Shown here: one piece after another, positions 11,095 through 22,899 of the stretch
Layout: each line of letters starts with the position of its first letter
How positions within the stretch are numbered: the stretch's first letter is position 1
NCBI GenBank assembly: GCA_965153455.1
Contig: OZ234494.1
Coordinates: forward strand, 18,228,001 to 18,292,000
Source: Sphagnum compactum
Lineage: Eukaryota > Bryophyta > Sphagnopsida > Sphagnales
Direction: 5' to 3'
DNA: 64,000 nucleotides
Notes under the pieces: model-generated
The model's input: only the letters and a program-made list of their open reading frames with translations
Databases searched by the model: none
What the model was told of the DNA's origin: nothing
Made by a program: the position numbers and the translations under genes

Positions 11095-11460
11095 TTACAA
11101 AACAGAGAGCAAAAGAAGAGAAAAAAAACCATACTTGAAAAAAAAATGAGGTTTGTCTTCTTTTTCCAAACTTCAAACCTGCATCTAATTACCGGACTTG
11201 GGTTGGGTGAAGCGTCTCCAATAGATTTTGGGCCAGAAGCACAAGCATAACCTGCATCTATTACCGGACGGACATTTGACATTCCACCCTTCGACTTGAC
11301 GTCCTCCTGACACGGTTCCGGCTTGGATCCGTTGCTCTTGGGTGAGTCCTCCCTTAATAGCTCTTTAATTTAGAACTCTTTTTAAACAGTTAAACATGAA
11401 ACAAAAAAGGGAAATCCAGTAAAATAAGAAACAAAACAGAGAGCAAAAGAAGAGAAAATA
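11095..11460. repeat. Direct repeat flanking the Helitron 5' side
   Basis: ACAAAACAGAGAGCAAAAGA plus GAGAAAA appears near 11096 and again near 11432. Between them CTGCATCTA-TTACCGGAC also occurs twice (near 11180 and 11251). This suggests local duplication or nested insertion before the Helitron coding region. The motif CCGGACGGACATTT (11265-11280) recurs at 16441 on the other side of the coding region. Confidence 0.55.
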
Positions 11461-11627
11461 ATATTAAAAAACGTTTAAAAAATAGATGACAAAAAATCTA
11501 AAATAGGTTCCTTTACTATATGTAATTATGTTCTATTCTGTTCAAATTATCAAGTTTTGCTCCAATTAATTTTGACAAGAAAACAAAATGAACAATCAAA
11601 TGTACAGGAGAAACCCCCCGCCCCAAG

Positions 11628-14600
11628 ATGCTCGAATTGTTTGGAGACGGAGATGCGTCAGCTCAAGGCATGTCAGAATCTGCACATGAACGTCGCAATT
11701 GCCTGCCGAGAAAACGGCGTGCTAAGCAACGTGAACACCCTTCTCTTCGCAAGGATGCCTTACAATTGTTTGGAGGCGGAGATGCGTTAGCTCAAGGCAC
11801 GTCAGAATCTGCACATGAACGTCGCAATCGCCTCCGGAGAGAAAGCCGTGCTAAGCAACGTGAACACCCTTCTCTTCGCAATGATGCCTTACAATTGTTT
11901 GGAGACGGAGATGCGTCAGCTGAAGGCACGTCAGAATCTGCACATGAACGTCGCAATCGCTTGCGTAGAGAAAGCCGTGCTAAGCAACGTGAACACCCTT
12001 CTCTTCGTAATGACGCGTTACAATTGTTTGGAGACGGAGATGTGTCAGCCCCGGGACGATGGGATTGTGGAGAAATGGACACAATATGTGGATTCTGCAA
12101 CACGAAAATGTGGATCAAAGAACGATCGGCAAAGTCGAACAACCACCCACAATTTTCTCTGTGTTGCGAGAATGGCAAAGTTCTATTGCCGAATCTTCCT
12201 GCAACACCGCAAGAGCTGGAAGTTCTTTTAACCAGCAAAGAGAGCAGTGTTGTCAAATTTCGAGATCAGATTCGCATGTACAATTCGGTGTTGGCATTCA
12301 CTTCGCTCGGTGCCAAAGTTGATGAGTCGGTAACAGGAGGGCCTGGACCGTACTCCTTTCGCATTCAAGGTGAACTTTATCACAAAATCGGATCCCTATG
12401 TCCTGCCGAAGGACAATGGCCACAGTTTGCACAGCTGTACATTCATGATACGAAACGCGAACATCAAAACCGGCATGTTGTTATGCCCTCGCTTGATCCA
12501 ACGACGTTGGATCGGTTGTTGACCATGATGTACAATATCAATCCCTATGTCGAAGTGTTCAAAATGGCAAGGGATATGATGGCAACAGAAGGTGCTCCCA
12601 TGGATCTGAAATTGCGTCTCATTGCCTCTCGAACAAAGGATGCCCGCCGATACAATGTGCCGACGGCCGATGAAGTCGCTGCATTGATGGTAGGAGATGG
12701 TTCTGAGGCTGTAGACAGACGTGACGTCGTCCTTGCTCAACAAGCTGGCCCGTTTCAGCGCATTTCTGAACTACATGTCGGATACATGGCTCTACATTAT
12801 CCGTTGCTATTTCCTTACGGTGAAGATGGATGGCATCCGAATATTCCGCTCAATGGTGTTATTGCTGATGCAGATTTGGATGAAGACCATGTGGAAGAAT
12901 CTGAGCTTCAAAGAAAGCATTGCAATGTGACAATGGCCGAATTTTATGGTTATTGACTTCAACACCGAGACACCGATGGCATTGCGTTGCTTCAGGGTGG
13001 CCGATTGCGGCAACAATACATTGTCGATGCTTATGCGGCTATCGAACAAAATCGCTTGAAGTATCTGCGCCTGAATCAAAAAAAACTTTGTGCGGATCTT
13101 TATCAAAGCCTTCAAGACGCCATCGTTGCAGGTGACACGAGCGTTGTTGCCATCGGACAAAGGATCATTCTGCCATCTTCTTTCACAATAGGTCCACGTC
13201 ACATGGTTCAGAATTATCAAGATGCCATGGCAATCTGCAGATGGGCCAGCTGTCCGGATGCGTTTGTTACATTCACTTGCAATCCCCAGTGGCTTGAAAT
13301 CAGAAGAGCGTTGTTGCTCGGACAGCAACCTGAGGATCGACCGGATTTGGTAACCCAAGTGTTCAAAATCAAGCTGAAGGAGTTGATCAATGACATTCAC
13401 AAGAACCATATTCTGGGACGCACGATTGCGGGAATCTATGTCGTTGAGTTTCAAAAGCGTGGGCTGCCGCATGCACACATTCTCATCTTTTTTACCGAAG
13501 ACTACAAGCCACACACGGTTGAGGATGTAGACCGCATGATCAGTGCTGAACTCCCGAATTCAGAAACGAACAAGTTGGCCCACGAGACAGTTGCCAGATG
13601 CACGATGCATGGTCCATGTGGAGCTGCGTTTCCAAATGCCCCGTGCATGGAAGAAGGCAAATGCAAAAAATAATATCCACGCAAGTTCCAATCCGAAACG
13701 GTGACGGATGTAAACGAATACCCTATTTATCGGCGTAGAGATATGGGGAACACAGTTGTGGTTCATGGCATTGAATTGGACAATCGTTGGGTGGTACCGC
13801 ACAATGTTTATTTATCGACCAAATACGATGCGCACATCAACGTTGAGGTCTGCAACAATATTCGTGCAGTCAAGTATCTATTCAAGTATGTATATAAAGG
13901 ACATGATCGTGCGACTGTTGAGATCTCGCTCCAGAGCGACAATGCCACCGAAGGAAATGTGGTCGATACTGATGAAATTAAAAAATATCTCGACTGTTGC
14001 TATGTATCTGCATCGGAAGCAGCATGGCGCATCTTCAAGTTTGATATGCATGAGCGGTTTCCTACCGTTGAGCGTCTGCAATACCATTTGCCCAATCAGC
14101 AAATGGTGTTGTTTCGCGATGACGATGATGTGTAAGAAGTGGCAACACGGTCAACCATTTCCAAAACGATGCTCACAGAATGGTTCAAAACAAACCAAGA
14201 ATCGGAAGTTGCACGAATCCTTACGTTCGATCAATTCCCTCAGCAATGGGTGTGGAATCGGAAGCTGAAGCGATGGACAATGCGTAAGAGAGGCTTTGCC
14301 ATTGGTCGATGTATTATGCACACCCAACATCGGGTGAACGTTACTATTTGCGAATGCTGCTGAACTGCGTCAAAGGTGCCACATCCTACAAGCATTTGCG
14401 AACAGTGGATGGCACAGTGCACGACACATTCAAAGATGCATGCATTGCGATGGGTTTGCTTGCAGACGACAATAAATGGCATCAAGCCTTGGAAGAAGCC
14501 GGCGTTTGGGCCTCGGGACGACAGCTGCGTGACATGTTTGCCTCCATGTTGATGTTTTGCGAAGTCATGAATCCCAGACAGCTATGGGATGCACATTGGG

Positions 14601-16318
14601 AGTCTTTGAGCGATGACATTGAAGCAATGACACGCTGCGAGCGTGCTGATCCAACTGTTACCCTTTTTGAGGATGCGTTGAAGGATCGTGCATTGTATGA
14701 GATCGATCAGGTTCTCATGTGCAATGGACACCGCTTGGAAGATTTTCCAACCCTTCCTAAGTCTAATTACATCCCTTCTGTTCATGGAGGAAACCGATTG
14801 GTCCAAGAAAAACTAGCTTATGATCGGCATTCATTGACCACAAATGCAGACAATGCAGAAGATAGGCTCAATGATGATCAACGCAACGCATACGAAACTA
14901 TTTTGAATGCCGTGACAAACAAAGAGGGCAAACTGTTCTTCGTGTATGGCAGTGGTGGAACCGGCAAAACATTTGTTTGGACAACACTTCTGTCTCGTCT
15001 ACGAGGGCAAGGCAAAATCGTGCTTGCAATTGCCTCATCAGGAATCGCATCTCTGTTACTTCCGGGCGGCAGAACCGCCCATTCAAGATTCAAGATTCCG
15101 ATTGATCTGCACAATGAGTCAACTTGCAACATCACACAACAGATGAAAGTGGCCGAGTTGGTGCGTAAAGCTGACCTGATCATTTGGGATGAGGTGCTGA
15201 TGATGCATTGTCGAGCTTTCGAAGCTGTTGATCGCACCTTGCGTGATTTGATGTAATTGGATGACGCACAGGTAAACGAGAAAATATGTGGTGGGAAAAC
15301 TGTGGTCCTTGGTGGGGATTTTCAACAGATCTTGCCTGTAATTCCCAAGGGGGGACGAGAAGACATTGTCAGTGCTTCCTTGCCTCGGTCGCATCTTTGG
15401 CAGCATGTTATAATTTTTCATCTTCATATCAACATGCGAATCATGGCAACCAATTTTGAAGAGCAGCGAGAGTTTGCCAAATGGGTGTTGAATGTTGGAG
15501 ACGGTAATCTTCCTACCATTGCAGAAGAAGAAGGTGTCGATCCAAATTGGATCGAGGTTCCATCCCATATGAGGCTGCCAGCAGAAGATTGCAGCTTAAG
15601 AGGACTAATCCGAACCGTCTATCCGGATCACCGGTGCCACTCTGGAGATGCCATGTATCTTATGCAACGCAGCATTCTAGCCCCCAAAAATACTGACGTT
15701 GATGAAGTCAACAATGCAATTTTAGAATCGCTATCTGAAGAATCGCACACGTACCTGAGCGCAAATTCTTTGACTCCAACAGAAGAAGGTGTAAGTGTTG
15801 CTGCAGGAGTTTCAATGGATTCATTGTATCCGGTGGAATTTCTAAACACTTTGCGATTCAACGGTATCGCAAATCATGAGCTGCAACTCAAAGTGGGCGT
15901 GCCGATTCTTTTGTTGCGCAATCTCAATCAATCAATAGGATTGTGCAATGGTACCAGGTTGATTGTCAAGAGATTGGGTCAGCGTGTCATTGAAGCGGAG
16001 ATCATCACAGGGAACGATGTCGGCAAACGTGTGTTCATACCCCGCATCATCATGTCCCCCTCCGGGACTGATTGGCCATTTGTTTTGCGTCGTCGTCAAT
16101 TTCCAATTCGAGTGGCGTTTGCGATCACAATCAACAAGAGTCAAGGTCAGACATTCAACAACGTTGGGGTATATTTGCCGTCTCCGGTCTATTCCCATGG
16201 TCAGCTGTATGTTGCTATTTCACGAGTCACAAGTAGTGCAAACATCAAGATTTTCAACGGCCAGGGTCCCGATAGATACATGCGAAATGTCGTATATAAA
16301 GACGTTTTGGACCTGTAG
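11628..16318 (+). pseudogene. Helitron RepHel replicase/helicase pseudogene
   Basis: Family role: the Rep domain nicks and joins single strands, and the Pif1-like helicase unwinds DNA during rolling-circle transposition. The order seen is a repeat-rich N-terminus, a Cys motif (CGFCNTKMW near 12090), then the Rep HUH motif GLPHAHIL near 13460 and the two-tyrosine motif YLFKYVYKG near 13890. The helicase has Walker A YGSGGTGKT near 14950, Walker B LIIWDE near 15180, [11 protein letters not shown] near 15320 and the C-terminal INKSQGQTF near 16135. Lesions are TGA at 12954, TAA at 13671, TAA at 14133, a one-base deletion near 14308 moving the frame from 0 to 2, and TAA at 15254. The rest stays alignable, so inactivation is moderately recent. 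Confidence 0.9.
11630..12050 (+). repeat. 129-bp in-frame tandem repeat in Helitron N-terminus
   Basis: Units begin at about 11631, 11760 and 11889, with a partial fourth from 12018. The period of exactly 129 bp equals 43 codons, so the frame is preserved. Each unit encodes an Arg-rich block containing AHERRNRLRRESRAKQREHP. The copies differ at only a few positions, so the expansion is younger than the stop codons or has been homogenised. Confidence 0.9.
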
Positions 16319-16360
16319 TTTGTAGTTGTAATTTTGTAATATGTACCGTCAAATACACAC

Positions 16361-16386
16361 ACCTGTGCATTGTGCACGGGGCTTAA
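16361..16386 (+). mobile_element. Helitron-type 3' hairpin, copy C
   Basis: ACCTGTGCATTGTGCACGGG, then GCTTAAA, lies 43 bp after the end of the RepHel frame. The stem GTGCAttGTGCAC is perfect. The base pattern after the stem differs from the CTAG of the copy at 17078. Confidence 0.55.
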
Positions 16387-17048
16387 ATCCGTCCATTTGG
16401 TCGGCTTCCCCTGAATCCGTCCATCCATCCCGTCATCCAGCCGGACGGACATTTCATCCATCCCGTCATCCGTCTATTTAAAACTAGAAGCATGCCAATT
16501 AGGGAGGTGAAGCACGAATCTGTGAAGCCGATGAGGAAAGGGGAAACGATGATTATAGGAAAGGCAGGATTTATGGGAAAGACGGGGAGGACGTTACAGC
16601 TAAGCTAGCTAGCTTGCTACTACGTACCTGTTCATGTAGACGTGTCAACAGAGACGTTAGATCTAGGCGGTAAATCCAACGGCGGAGGAGGCCATACGAA
16701 ATCAGGCCGCCAAGACCCGAGAAATCTCACTTATCTTGGTGTATTCTAATTTTTCCTAAGAGGATTAATCTCCCATGTCAGTGTCATATATCCGACGGTT
16801 GTAAAAAGTGGTAGTGGGCATTGGTATATCCTCTCCCTTGAAATACTTACTTGACAAGGTAAAACATTTTAGAAAATCATTTGTGATATTTTTTGTCAAA
16901 AAATGGTGCTATTGGGAATTATTTGGGAACATAAGGGAACATAAAACACACCAAGGAAGGTGGAGAGGAAAAACATAAAGGAAGAGGGAAAGGAAGGAAG
17001 GTGGGAAAATCAAAAGAAAATTTGCTTCTCCTCCCTGACACACACACA
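16387..17048. other. Inter-terminus DNA between Helitron ends
   Basis: Contains a CCATCC/GTCC-rich stretch at 16387-16475 with repeated CCCGTCATCC, then ordinary AT-rich sequence without an ORF of note. If the element ends at 17078 this segment is part of the Helitron; if it ends near 16386 it is older flanking sequence. Confidence 0.4.
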
Positions 17049-17078
17049 CCTGTGCCTTAGGCACGGGGCACACACTAG
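17049..17078 (+). mobile_element. Intact Helitron 3' end (hairpin + CTAG, then T)
   Basis: CCTGTGCCTTAGGCACGGGG is followed by CACACACTAG and then T at 17079. This is the canonical arrangement: a short GC-rich hairpin about 10 nt before CTRR, with insertion before a T. It lies about 730 bp upstream of the MYB gene start. Confidence 0.7.
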
Positions 17079-17804
17079 TATACTCTCTATAATGGATCTA
17101 AACACAATATCCTTGTCTTGTGGTAGGCAAGACCAATAAGTGCAAGCAGAAAAAAAGGAAAGAAACAGGGGAAAAAAAGAGAAAAAAGGTCATATTGTTG
17201 AGGAAGAAGAGGAAGAAGAAGAAGAAGAAGAGCGCACATCTCTTGTCCCCAAGTAATAAGTATCTTTCTTGTTATTTAAGGAGAAACCGACTAAGCAATT
17301 GTGTAGCTACTACTGTAGAGTGCCCTGAACGTCGTCCACGAGACGACTGAATGCGAAACTTAACTGCGAGTGAACCCTTCCAAAACTGCGAGTGAAGTCT
17401 CGAACTGGGAGTGAACGTTCAGTTGACGAACTGGCGATCGATCGACAGTGGGTCGTGATGATCTTCACGGATCTTGGATAGTGACTGAACACAACAATGT
17501 GCATGCATCGAGATTTTGTTTCTGCATTGAAGAAACACACTGATTAGCGAAGAAGATCTAATAATAACTCTGACAGCACGCAAGAAAGAAAGAAAGAGAA
17601 AGAAACAAGCAAATCGGAGTTTGTAGTGTTAATCCCTCCTTGTTCTTCAGCTCCCTTGTTCTACTCACTACTCCTGTTTCGTCCATAACACGCGAGAGAG
17701 AGAGAGCGAGAGAGGGAGCTCAAGTGCGAACATTTGGGAAATTGGCATAAGCTACAGATCAGCGAGAAACAACAAGGACAGGAAGAGCAACGGCACACTA
17801 GCCC

Positions 17805-18912
17805 ATGGCGCCCGGGGCTCCAGTGACGCCAACACCTGCGAGCAACAACAATAACAACAACAATGACAGCCCGCGTGTGCGCAAATCGTATAGCGTGAGC
17901 AAGCATCGTGAAGGGTGGTCCAAGGCGGAGGAAACCCGATTCATCGAGGGCTTTTTTATGTAAGTCTGTTTTTTCTTGTTTTGTTTTTGTTACCCCAAAA
18001 CTACAATCATTGTTGTTGTAATAAACAAAGTTTGCACATGGTCATGTTGTTTCTTGAGCATGTGGGTTTCTCGATCCCATTGTTTTCATGTACTAACTTA
18101 CTTACTAGTGTCGATGATGCAGGTACAAAAGAGACTGGAAGAAGATTCAATCACATGTGGCCACCAAGAGCATCATCCAGGTAGCAGCTAACCAGTACCA
18201 CTGTAGCTGATCATCTACCGTTTGCAAAGTATATTATTATCAAAGGCGTGAAGATCAGCATGAAGAATAATTTGGGGATTTGTAGTTACGAACAAATTCA
18301 TGGTGATCTTGTTGTTGTTGTTGCAGATTCGGAGTCATGCACAGAAGTTTATCCTCAAGTGCGAGAGAGAGGGCATGGGACACTTGATTCCTCCTCCGCG
18401 GCCCAAACGCAAGGCTTCGCATCCCTATCCCCGTAATCCTCCAACAAAAAAAGCAGCTGGTAGATTTCATTTTCTCCATCGCCATCATACATGTGTCTTT
18501 GGATCATTTGTGCCATGATCTTGCGTCTTTGAGCTCGGACTCCGGAGTTTAGGAACTCACAGAAATTGTTTTGAGATCAGACTAGCCCTGGTGCATCAAA
18601 AACTTCAAGATGATGGGGTTTTTCAGAATTTGTTTGTAAAGGACTTACGCATTAGTATCTGTTCACAATATTTCAGTGAGAATTGGTGATGAGGAGGAGG
18701 AGAAGACTCAAGGAGGATCCGGGTACATGCTGATTTCCTCTAATGATCCAGAATTCATGTCAATCTCTGACCTGAGTGCCAACTCGAGCTTTCAGAATGC
18801 CAGCCCCAGTCTCCCCAATGGGTCTGATGACAATGGCATTCAGCCCCATGATGTTTGGCAAGGTACAGACCCATGTACAATGAATGGCTCACCATGCACA
18901 ATTGAAACATGA
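17805..18912 (+). CDS. REVEILLE/LCL-type MYB-like clock transcription factor (N-terminal exons)
   Basis: A nuclear single-repeat MYB of the CCA1/LHY/REVEILLE class; family members bind evening-element promoters in the circadian clock. Exons 17805-17959, 18123-18180, 18327-18459 and 18677-18862 join in frame. The MYB core runs over residues 31-85: [10 protein letters not shown], then [11 protein letters not shown], then [11 protein letters not shown]. The SHAQK(Y/F) motif and the following [17 protein letters not shown] are diagnostic of the REVEILLE 8/LCL branch. The start at 17805 is preceded by in-leader AG repeats, and residues 13-19 are an Asn run. If exon 4 is not spliced at 18862 the frame runs to a stop at 18912. 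The expected C-terminal LCL motif lies further on (see 19085-19260), but I could not join it in phase. Confidence 0.8.
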
Positions 18913-18994
18913 GTCTGGGAAACTGAACTTTCTTTCAAAACTGCATGGAAACTCATTTGTCCAGACTGAAAAATAAGTTCAAGGATGGATCTCC

Positions 18995-19026
18995 CATCCT
19001 CCTCCTCCTCCTCCTCCTCCTCCTCA
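18995..19026. repeat. (TCC)n microsatellite
   Basis: A CCT/TCC trinucleotide run lies between exon 4 and the C-terminal motif of the MYB gene. In the one open frame it encodes a Ser run. Confidence 0.9.
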
Positions 19027-19084
19027 ACCGAGTTGAGTAGATTTGGTGTTCACTACTATGATGCCACTTCTTCTTCACTACTAC

Positions 19085-19260
19085 AGTGGGTGGTGGTGGA
19101 TTTGGCTGACTTTGCCCAGATTCAATCAATTTCCCCAAGGTATATGCTTTCCTCAGCACCTTGTTGGATTGTGCCATGATTCCTGGCGACCACCTTGACA
19201 GGAGGCTGAAGCAAATGTGCTCAATTGAACAAGCAATTGTATGCCTTCTTACTGTTCCAC
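19085..19260 (+). pseudogene. C-terminal LCL motif of the MYB gene, frame-interrupted
   Basis: After an acceptor-like CTACAG at 19081-19086 comes VVVDLADFAQ. After 20 extra bases (19120-19139) a different frame reads VYAFLSTLLD, then GDHLDRRLKQMCSIEQAI. REVEILLE 8-like proteins have these blocks joined (pattern DFAxVYSFLGSVFD ... HxQxLKxMxPI). Either the 20 bases are a frameshifting insertion or the gene model differs, for example through an intron boundary I cannot see. This is labelled pseudogene only for that break; the upstream exons look intact. Confidence 0.45.
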
Positions 19261-20075
19261 CACCTTCTTACTGTAATTTCTAATTTCTAGTTCTTGTTTG
19301 CACATGTGTACATAGTCAGCCGGACTGAACAATGGAAAAATCATGTGTGTAACTGCATGTGCACAGATGCTGAACCTTACTAGTATGTATTACAGATCTA
19401 TGTTTTTGTTGAGTGGAGAAGCAAAACCCTAGAATAATCTAGAGATCTATTTCTCAAAGACATGTACATTGCATCATATATATATCATGACAGCTAGTGT
19501 GGTGGATTGAGAAGCATTGAGAAGCACATATTTTGGGTCAAGTCAAAGAAGCTAGTACCACATGTAAAAGCACTTAGTGCACCATGTATAATTTGATAGA
19601 TCTGGAAAGAGAGATCTATCAAGAGAGGGTTCCTGATTTTATGATTTTGGTCACCTGTGCAGACCCTCCTCTTGTTGAGAAACATTGTGAAAAATATGGA
19701 GCCAATGCACTTCAAGGTTTGGGTAAGTTCCCCACCCAATTGAAAGTATTTGCATTCAATGATGATCTTGGAATGACTTAAATTTCTGATGAACTGTCCA
19801 TTCTGATAGCATTGTAATTGTGAAGATTGATTTTGTCTGTTGTGATAGAATTAGTCTAAATCAGGTGTTGTGGTGTTCTTAAGGAGATCCTTTCTGCTGT
19901 TTTTGGAACAGATCGAGGTGTTGAACGGACTTCTTGAGATGCATTTGATGATGGATGGTGCAACGGACCCCAAATTTGTACCAGAGGCCAGTTTTGAAGC
20001 AGACAGCAATGATCCCCTGGAGGTTGAGACAAATTTGTGGGACACCTGGGATGTTCTTCGGGGAGGAGGGTAACA
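19261..20075 (+). other. Possible 3' part of MYB gene
   Basis: Short open blocks at 19584-19781 and 19870-20073 are separated by AG-ending tracts. The latter begins after GGAACAG (19908-19914) and encodes an acidic peptide (NDPLEVETNLWDTWDVL) ending at a stop at 20073. They may be terminal exons of the MYB gene, but no family motif was recognised. Confidence 0.3.
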
Positions 20076-20099
20076 ACAATATGATGGTAGAGACAAATT

Positions 20100-22100
20100 T
20101 ATGGGCTGAGACTGAAATTGGTGTAGCATGACCTTGAGAGCAATCAAGGTTACACCAGTTAATTGCTGCTAGAGATCAAATAATGCATTTTCTCAGGTGT
20201 ACCTTGAGAGCAATCTCAGGTGTATTGGTATACCTGAGACAATGCATTACATGATGTAGAGCTAGTAGTAAATTGTCCAATGTGAAGAGGTATTCAGAGA
20301 TCATGATTGAACATCATTTTGATGCCAAAGAAGGAAACCTTTGAAAACAACTGCAAGCTCCCTGAACCAGTTTCAGGAAAGCTTTGAGAAGAAAGCTGAC
20401 TACACTAGGTTAAGAGATGCCACATAAAGATATGTGAATACACCCCTGAGGTATGAGTAGGATTAACATGTCAAAAACTGGAAAAGAGAAATGCATGCCC
20501 AAATGTACTGTCAGGGAAAGTTCCAGACATTATTCTTGTCCAAATGTACCATTTGATCATTGAATAAATGTTTCATTATTGCACCTGAAATTGATTTATA
20601 TTGTGAAGTTAGAAATCTTAAACTCTTCAAACCTTGCCAAAGAAGAATATGCTCCCCAGTTCCAGATCTGTTTCAAAAAAAATTTGCACTCTCTGTGGCT
20701 GCAAGGGGGAAGAAACACTCAAAATACGGCCACCTTGTATCATCCTTCAACTGCACTTCCCAAGCCTTGAGATCCAAATTAGCCGTTAGTGTGGACCATA
20801 CACCAACAGATAAGGTGAAGCTCCTATACCAGCTGTAAGATTGGTGGAGACCATTGTGTTTTAGGCAGCACGAAGAGCCTTATATTGGACGTCCACATTT
20901 ACATATGCCCACAAAAAATGCTCACAAGTTGGACTTACATATGTGGTGAACTGCAGTTGTCTGTCTGTTGTCTGTGAGGGTTTTGTTAGGCATCTTCTGA
21001 GGTAACCACGAACCTCGATGTCCAGCCATCAAGGGGCAATCATGTGGGTCCCTCACATCCCAAAGAAGACTTGATACACTGCTTTAATGGATTGACACAA
21101 CTAGTGAGAACCTGCTTATAGAAGAGCAACCTCTCTGTTGAAGATCCAGCTAAAACTTCCTATCTTTGGACCTTTCTTTACCTTGGCCTGCATATGCTCT
21201 CATTAAGCATTTGGATGTGAGGCAATGTTGTGCACTCTGGAGGATAGTCCAGAGCAAATTACAACCCATTTCTCTGAGCAACTAGCGAGAAATCATCAAA
21301 TAGATGGTCGTTATCTCCATCATACATCAACTATGGAGGCATGGTGATTTTCTTCCTCATCGTGTCAGCAAATGCCAACACATCAGGATCCAGCTCAAAT
21401 TGCTTCTGCATGATCTTGAAGTGTGCATTCTCATGTCACTCTCATCAGCAACGATGGTGCAACAAATTGTGGCCAGTTTTGTGTCATTGAAATGCTTTGC
21501 TTGGCACGCAATATTGCAATGTGAGGTGAAAGTTGTTCATTCCTGGAATGTGGTGTAGACAAATCCTAAATAGTGATTTCTATCTGTTTGCAGGTCCTGC
21601 CAAGCATCAACAAAATCCCTCAGTATGGAAGTCGGATATTAATACTTTCTTATGAAATACATTCATATGATAAGTGCTACATAAAAGGGCAAAATTAAAC
21701 CCCAGGAAACCTCTAAACCGAAGCAACAAAATATTCAGCACAAAAAAAACTTCAGCTAGATCCTTAAGTCCTGGATCTTGAGCTGAACATGGAACAAATA
21801 AGACAGAGTTCCAGCCTTCAAAGAAACCTACATGCAAGGGAAACATTCAACAACAGGAGCAATCTAACAATATAACAACAACAACCACCCAAAGAGAGCC
21901 AGCCACAAAGATCCCTTGTAAACTTCAAGAAAACTCAAGACTCAAGAAGTGCAAACGCTTGAACCCTAAAAGCTTGAGAAGTTGCAGATTTAAAATATCC
22001 TTGATTCAAGAAATGAAAACCTTTAAAGCCTAAAACTTGAGAAGACAAAGCAAACTTACAAAACAAAGAAAAGCTTTAGAACCAATAAAACAAAAGCAAC
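20100..22100. other. Gene-free gap
   Basis: AT-rich sequence with no ORF above 95 codons and no recognised domain. Diverged ACTTGAGAA/CTTGAA motifs recur at 21920-22110. Nothing is supported as a gene. Confidence 0.4.
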
Positions 22101-22129
22101 AGCTTGAGAAACTCACAAATTATAAAGAA

Positions 22130-22896
22130 GACTAGGAAAGCCTATGTGGTCATGCCAACTTTTCCCCATTTTTTTCCACAACACTTCGAACACGATTTGG
22201 ATTATCCCATCCTTCAATTGCACGTATCATGTGGTGCGTGTGCACACATCCCATCGACCCTATGGGTATGCACCTCTTACATTGTGCTCATGGCAACGAG
22301 GGCATGGGAACTCATGATGTAGTTCGTGACATCTTGTTGCCATCATGCAAGATGCTGGCTTCCATGTGGGATAAAAACAACTATACACACTTCTTTTAAC
22401 CACATTCAATTCCTCTTGTCAACGAGTCAACATTGTGTTCACCAAAGATGGCATTCATAATCTAGTCGACATTGTCATTATTGACCCAACGCGAGCGGAT
22501 TTATTTCCTCGATCTTTCACAATTCAAAGATTCGTTGTTTCTAATGCGACTCAAGCTAAAGAAAAAAGTTATCGTGACTTACACCCCATTGATCAATTCC
22601 TCCCATTAATAATTAAGGTATTTGGATGTTTACACAAACAAGTTGATGTGTTTTTACATAATTGTGCCAATGCCATTTGGAGCTTGAAAGGGCCAAAAGG
22701 CCCTCCTCTTTATGTCTTGGTTACTTTTCTTCGACAAAAAATCTCAATCACATTGCAATGGATGCAAACATCTTCCATCTTAAGTCAAGTGGTAGCCGTA
22801 GGCCTAACTACTTGGGTAAAAACAAATTACACTGTCCATTTTTTGATGTCACAAGGCAAAAGATCTAGTACTTTTAATTATTGTAATGTGTCTTAA
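22130..22896 (+). pseudogene. LINE-type reverse transcriptase C-terminal relic
   Basis: From about 22435 the frame encodes a block containing VDIVIIDPTRADLFPRSFT, then HPIDQFLPLIIKVFGCLHKQ and a Cys-Ala-Asn-Ala-Trp segment. I recognise this as the C-terminal end of a widespread plant LINE-like polyprotein. Upstream, at 22215-22315, other frames encode a Cys/His cluster (THPIDPMG and CAHGNEG), the zinc-knuckle-like piece that normally precedes it, so frameshifts lie between. The reverse transcriptase domain itself is not visible; this is a truncated, decayed fragment. Confidence 0.6.
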
Positions 22897-22899
22897 ATT

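Larger units (their letters stand above)
11628..16385 (+). mobile_element. Autonomous-type Helitron, inactivated
   Basis: Rolling-circle transposon body carrying a RepHel coding region (11628-16318) and a 3' hairpin at 16361-16380. An intact CTAG-ending hairpin lies further on at 17049-17078, so the true 3' end could be either. The 5' TC end was not located; the element may start anywhere between about 11090 and 11600. Coding decay shows that this copy cannot move by itself. Confidence 0.8.

Noticed and set aside
11792-12256. 154-codon minus-strand ORF
   Set aside because: Antisense shadow of the Helitron 129-bp repeats.
16963-17260. Lys/Glu-rich ORF near 17120-17350
   Set aside because: Translation of a GAA/GAAA simple repeat upstream of the MYB gene.
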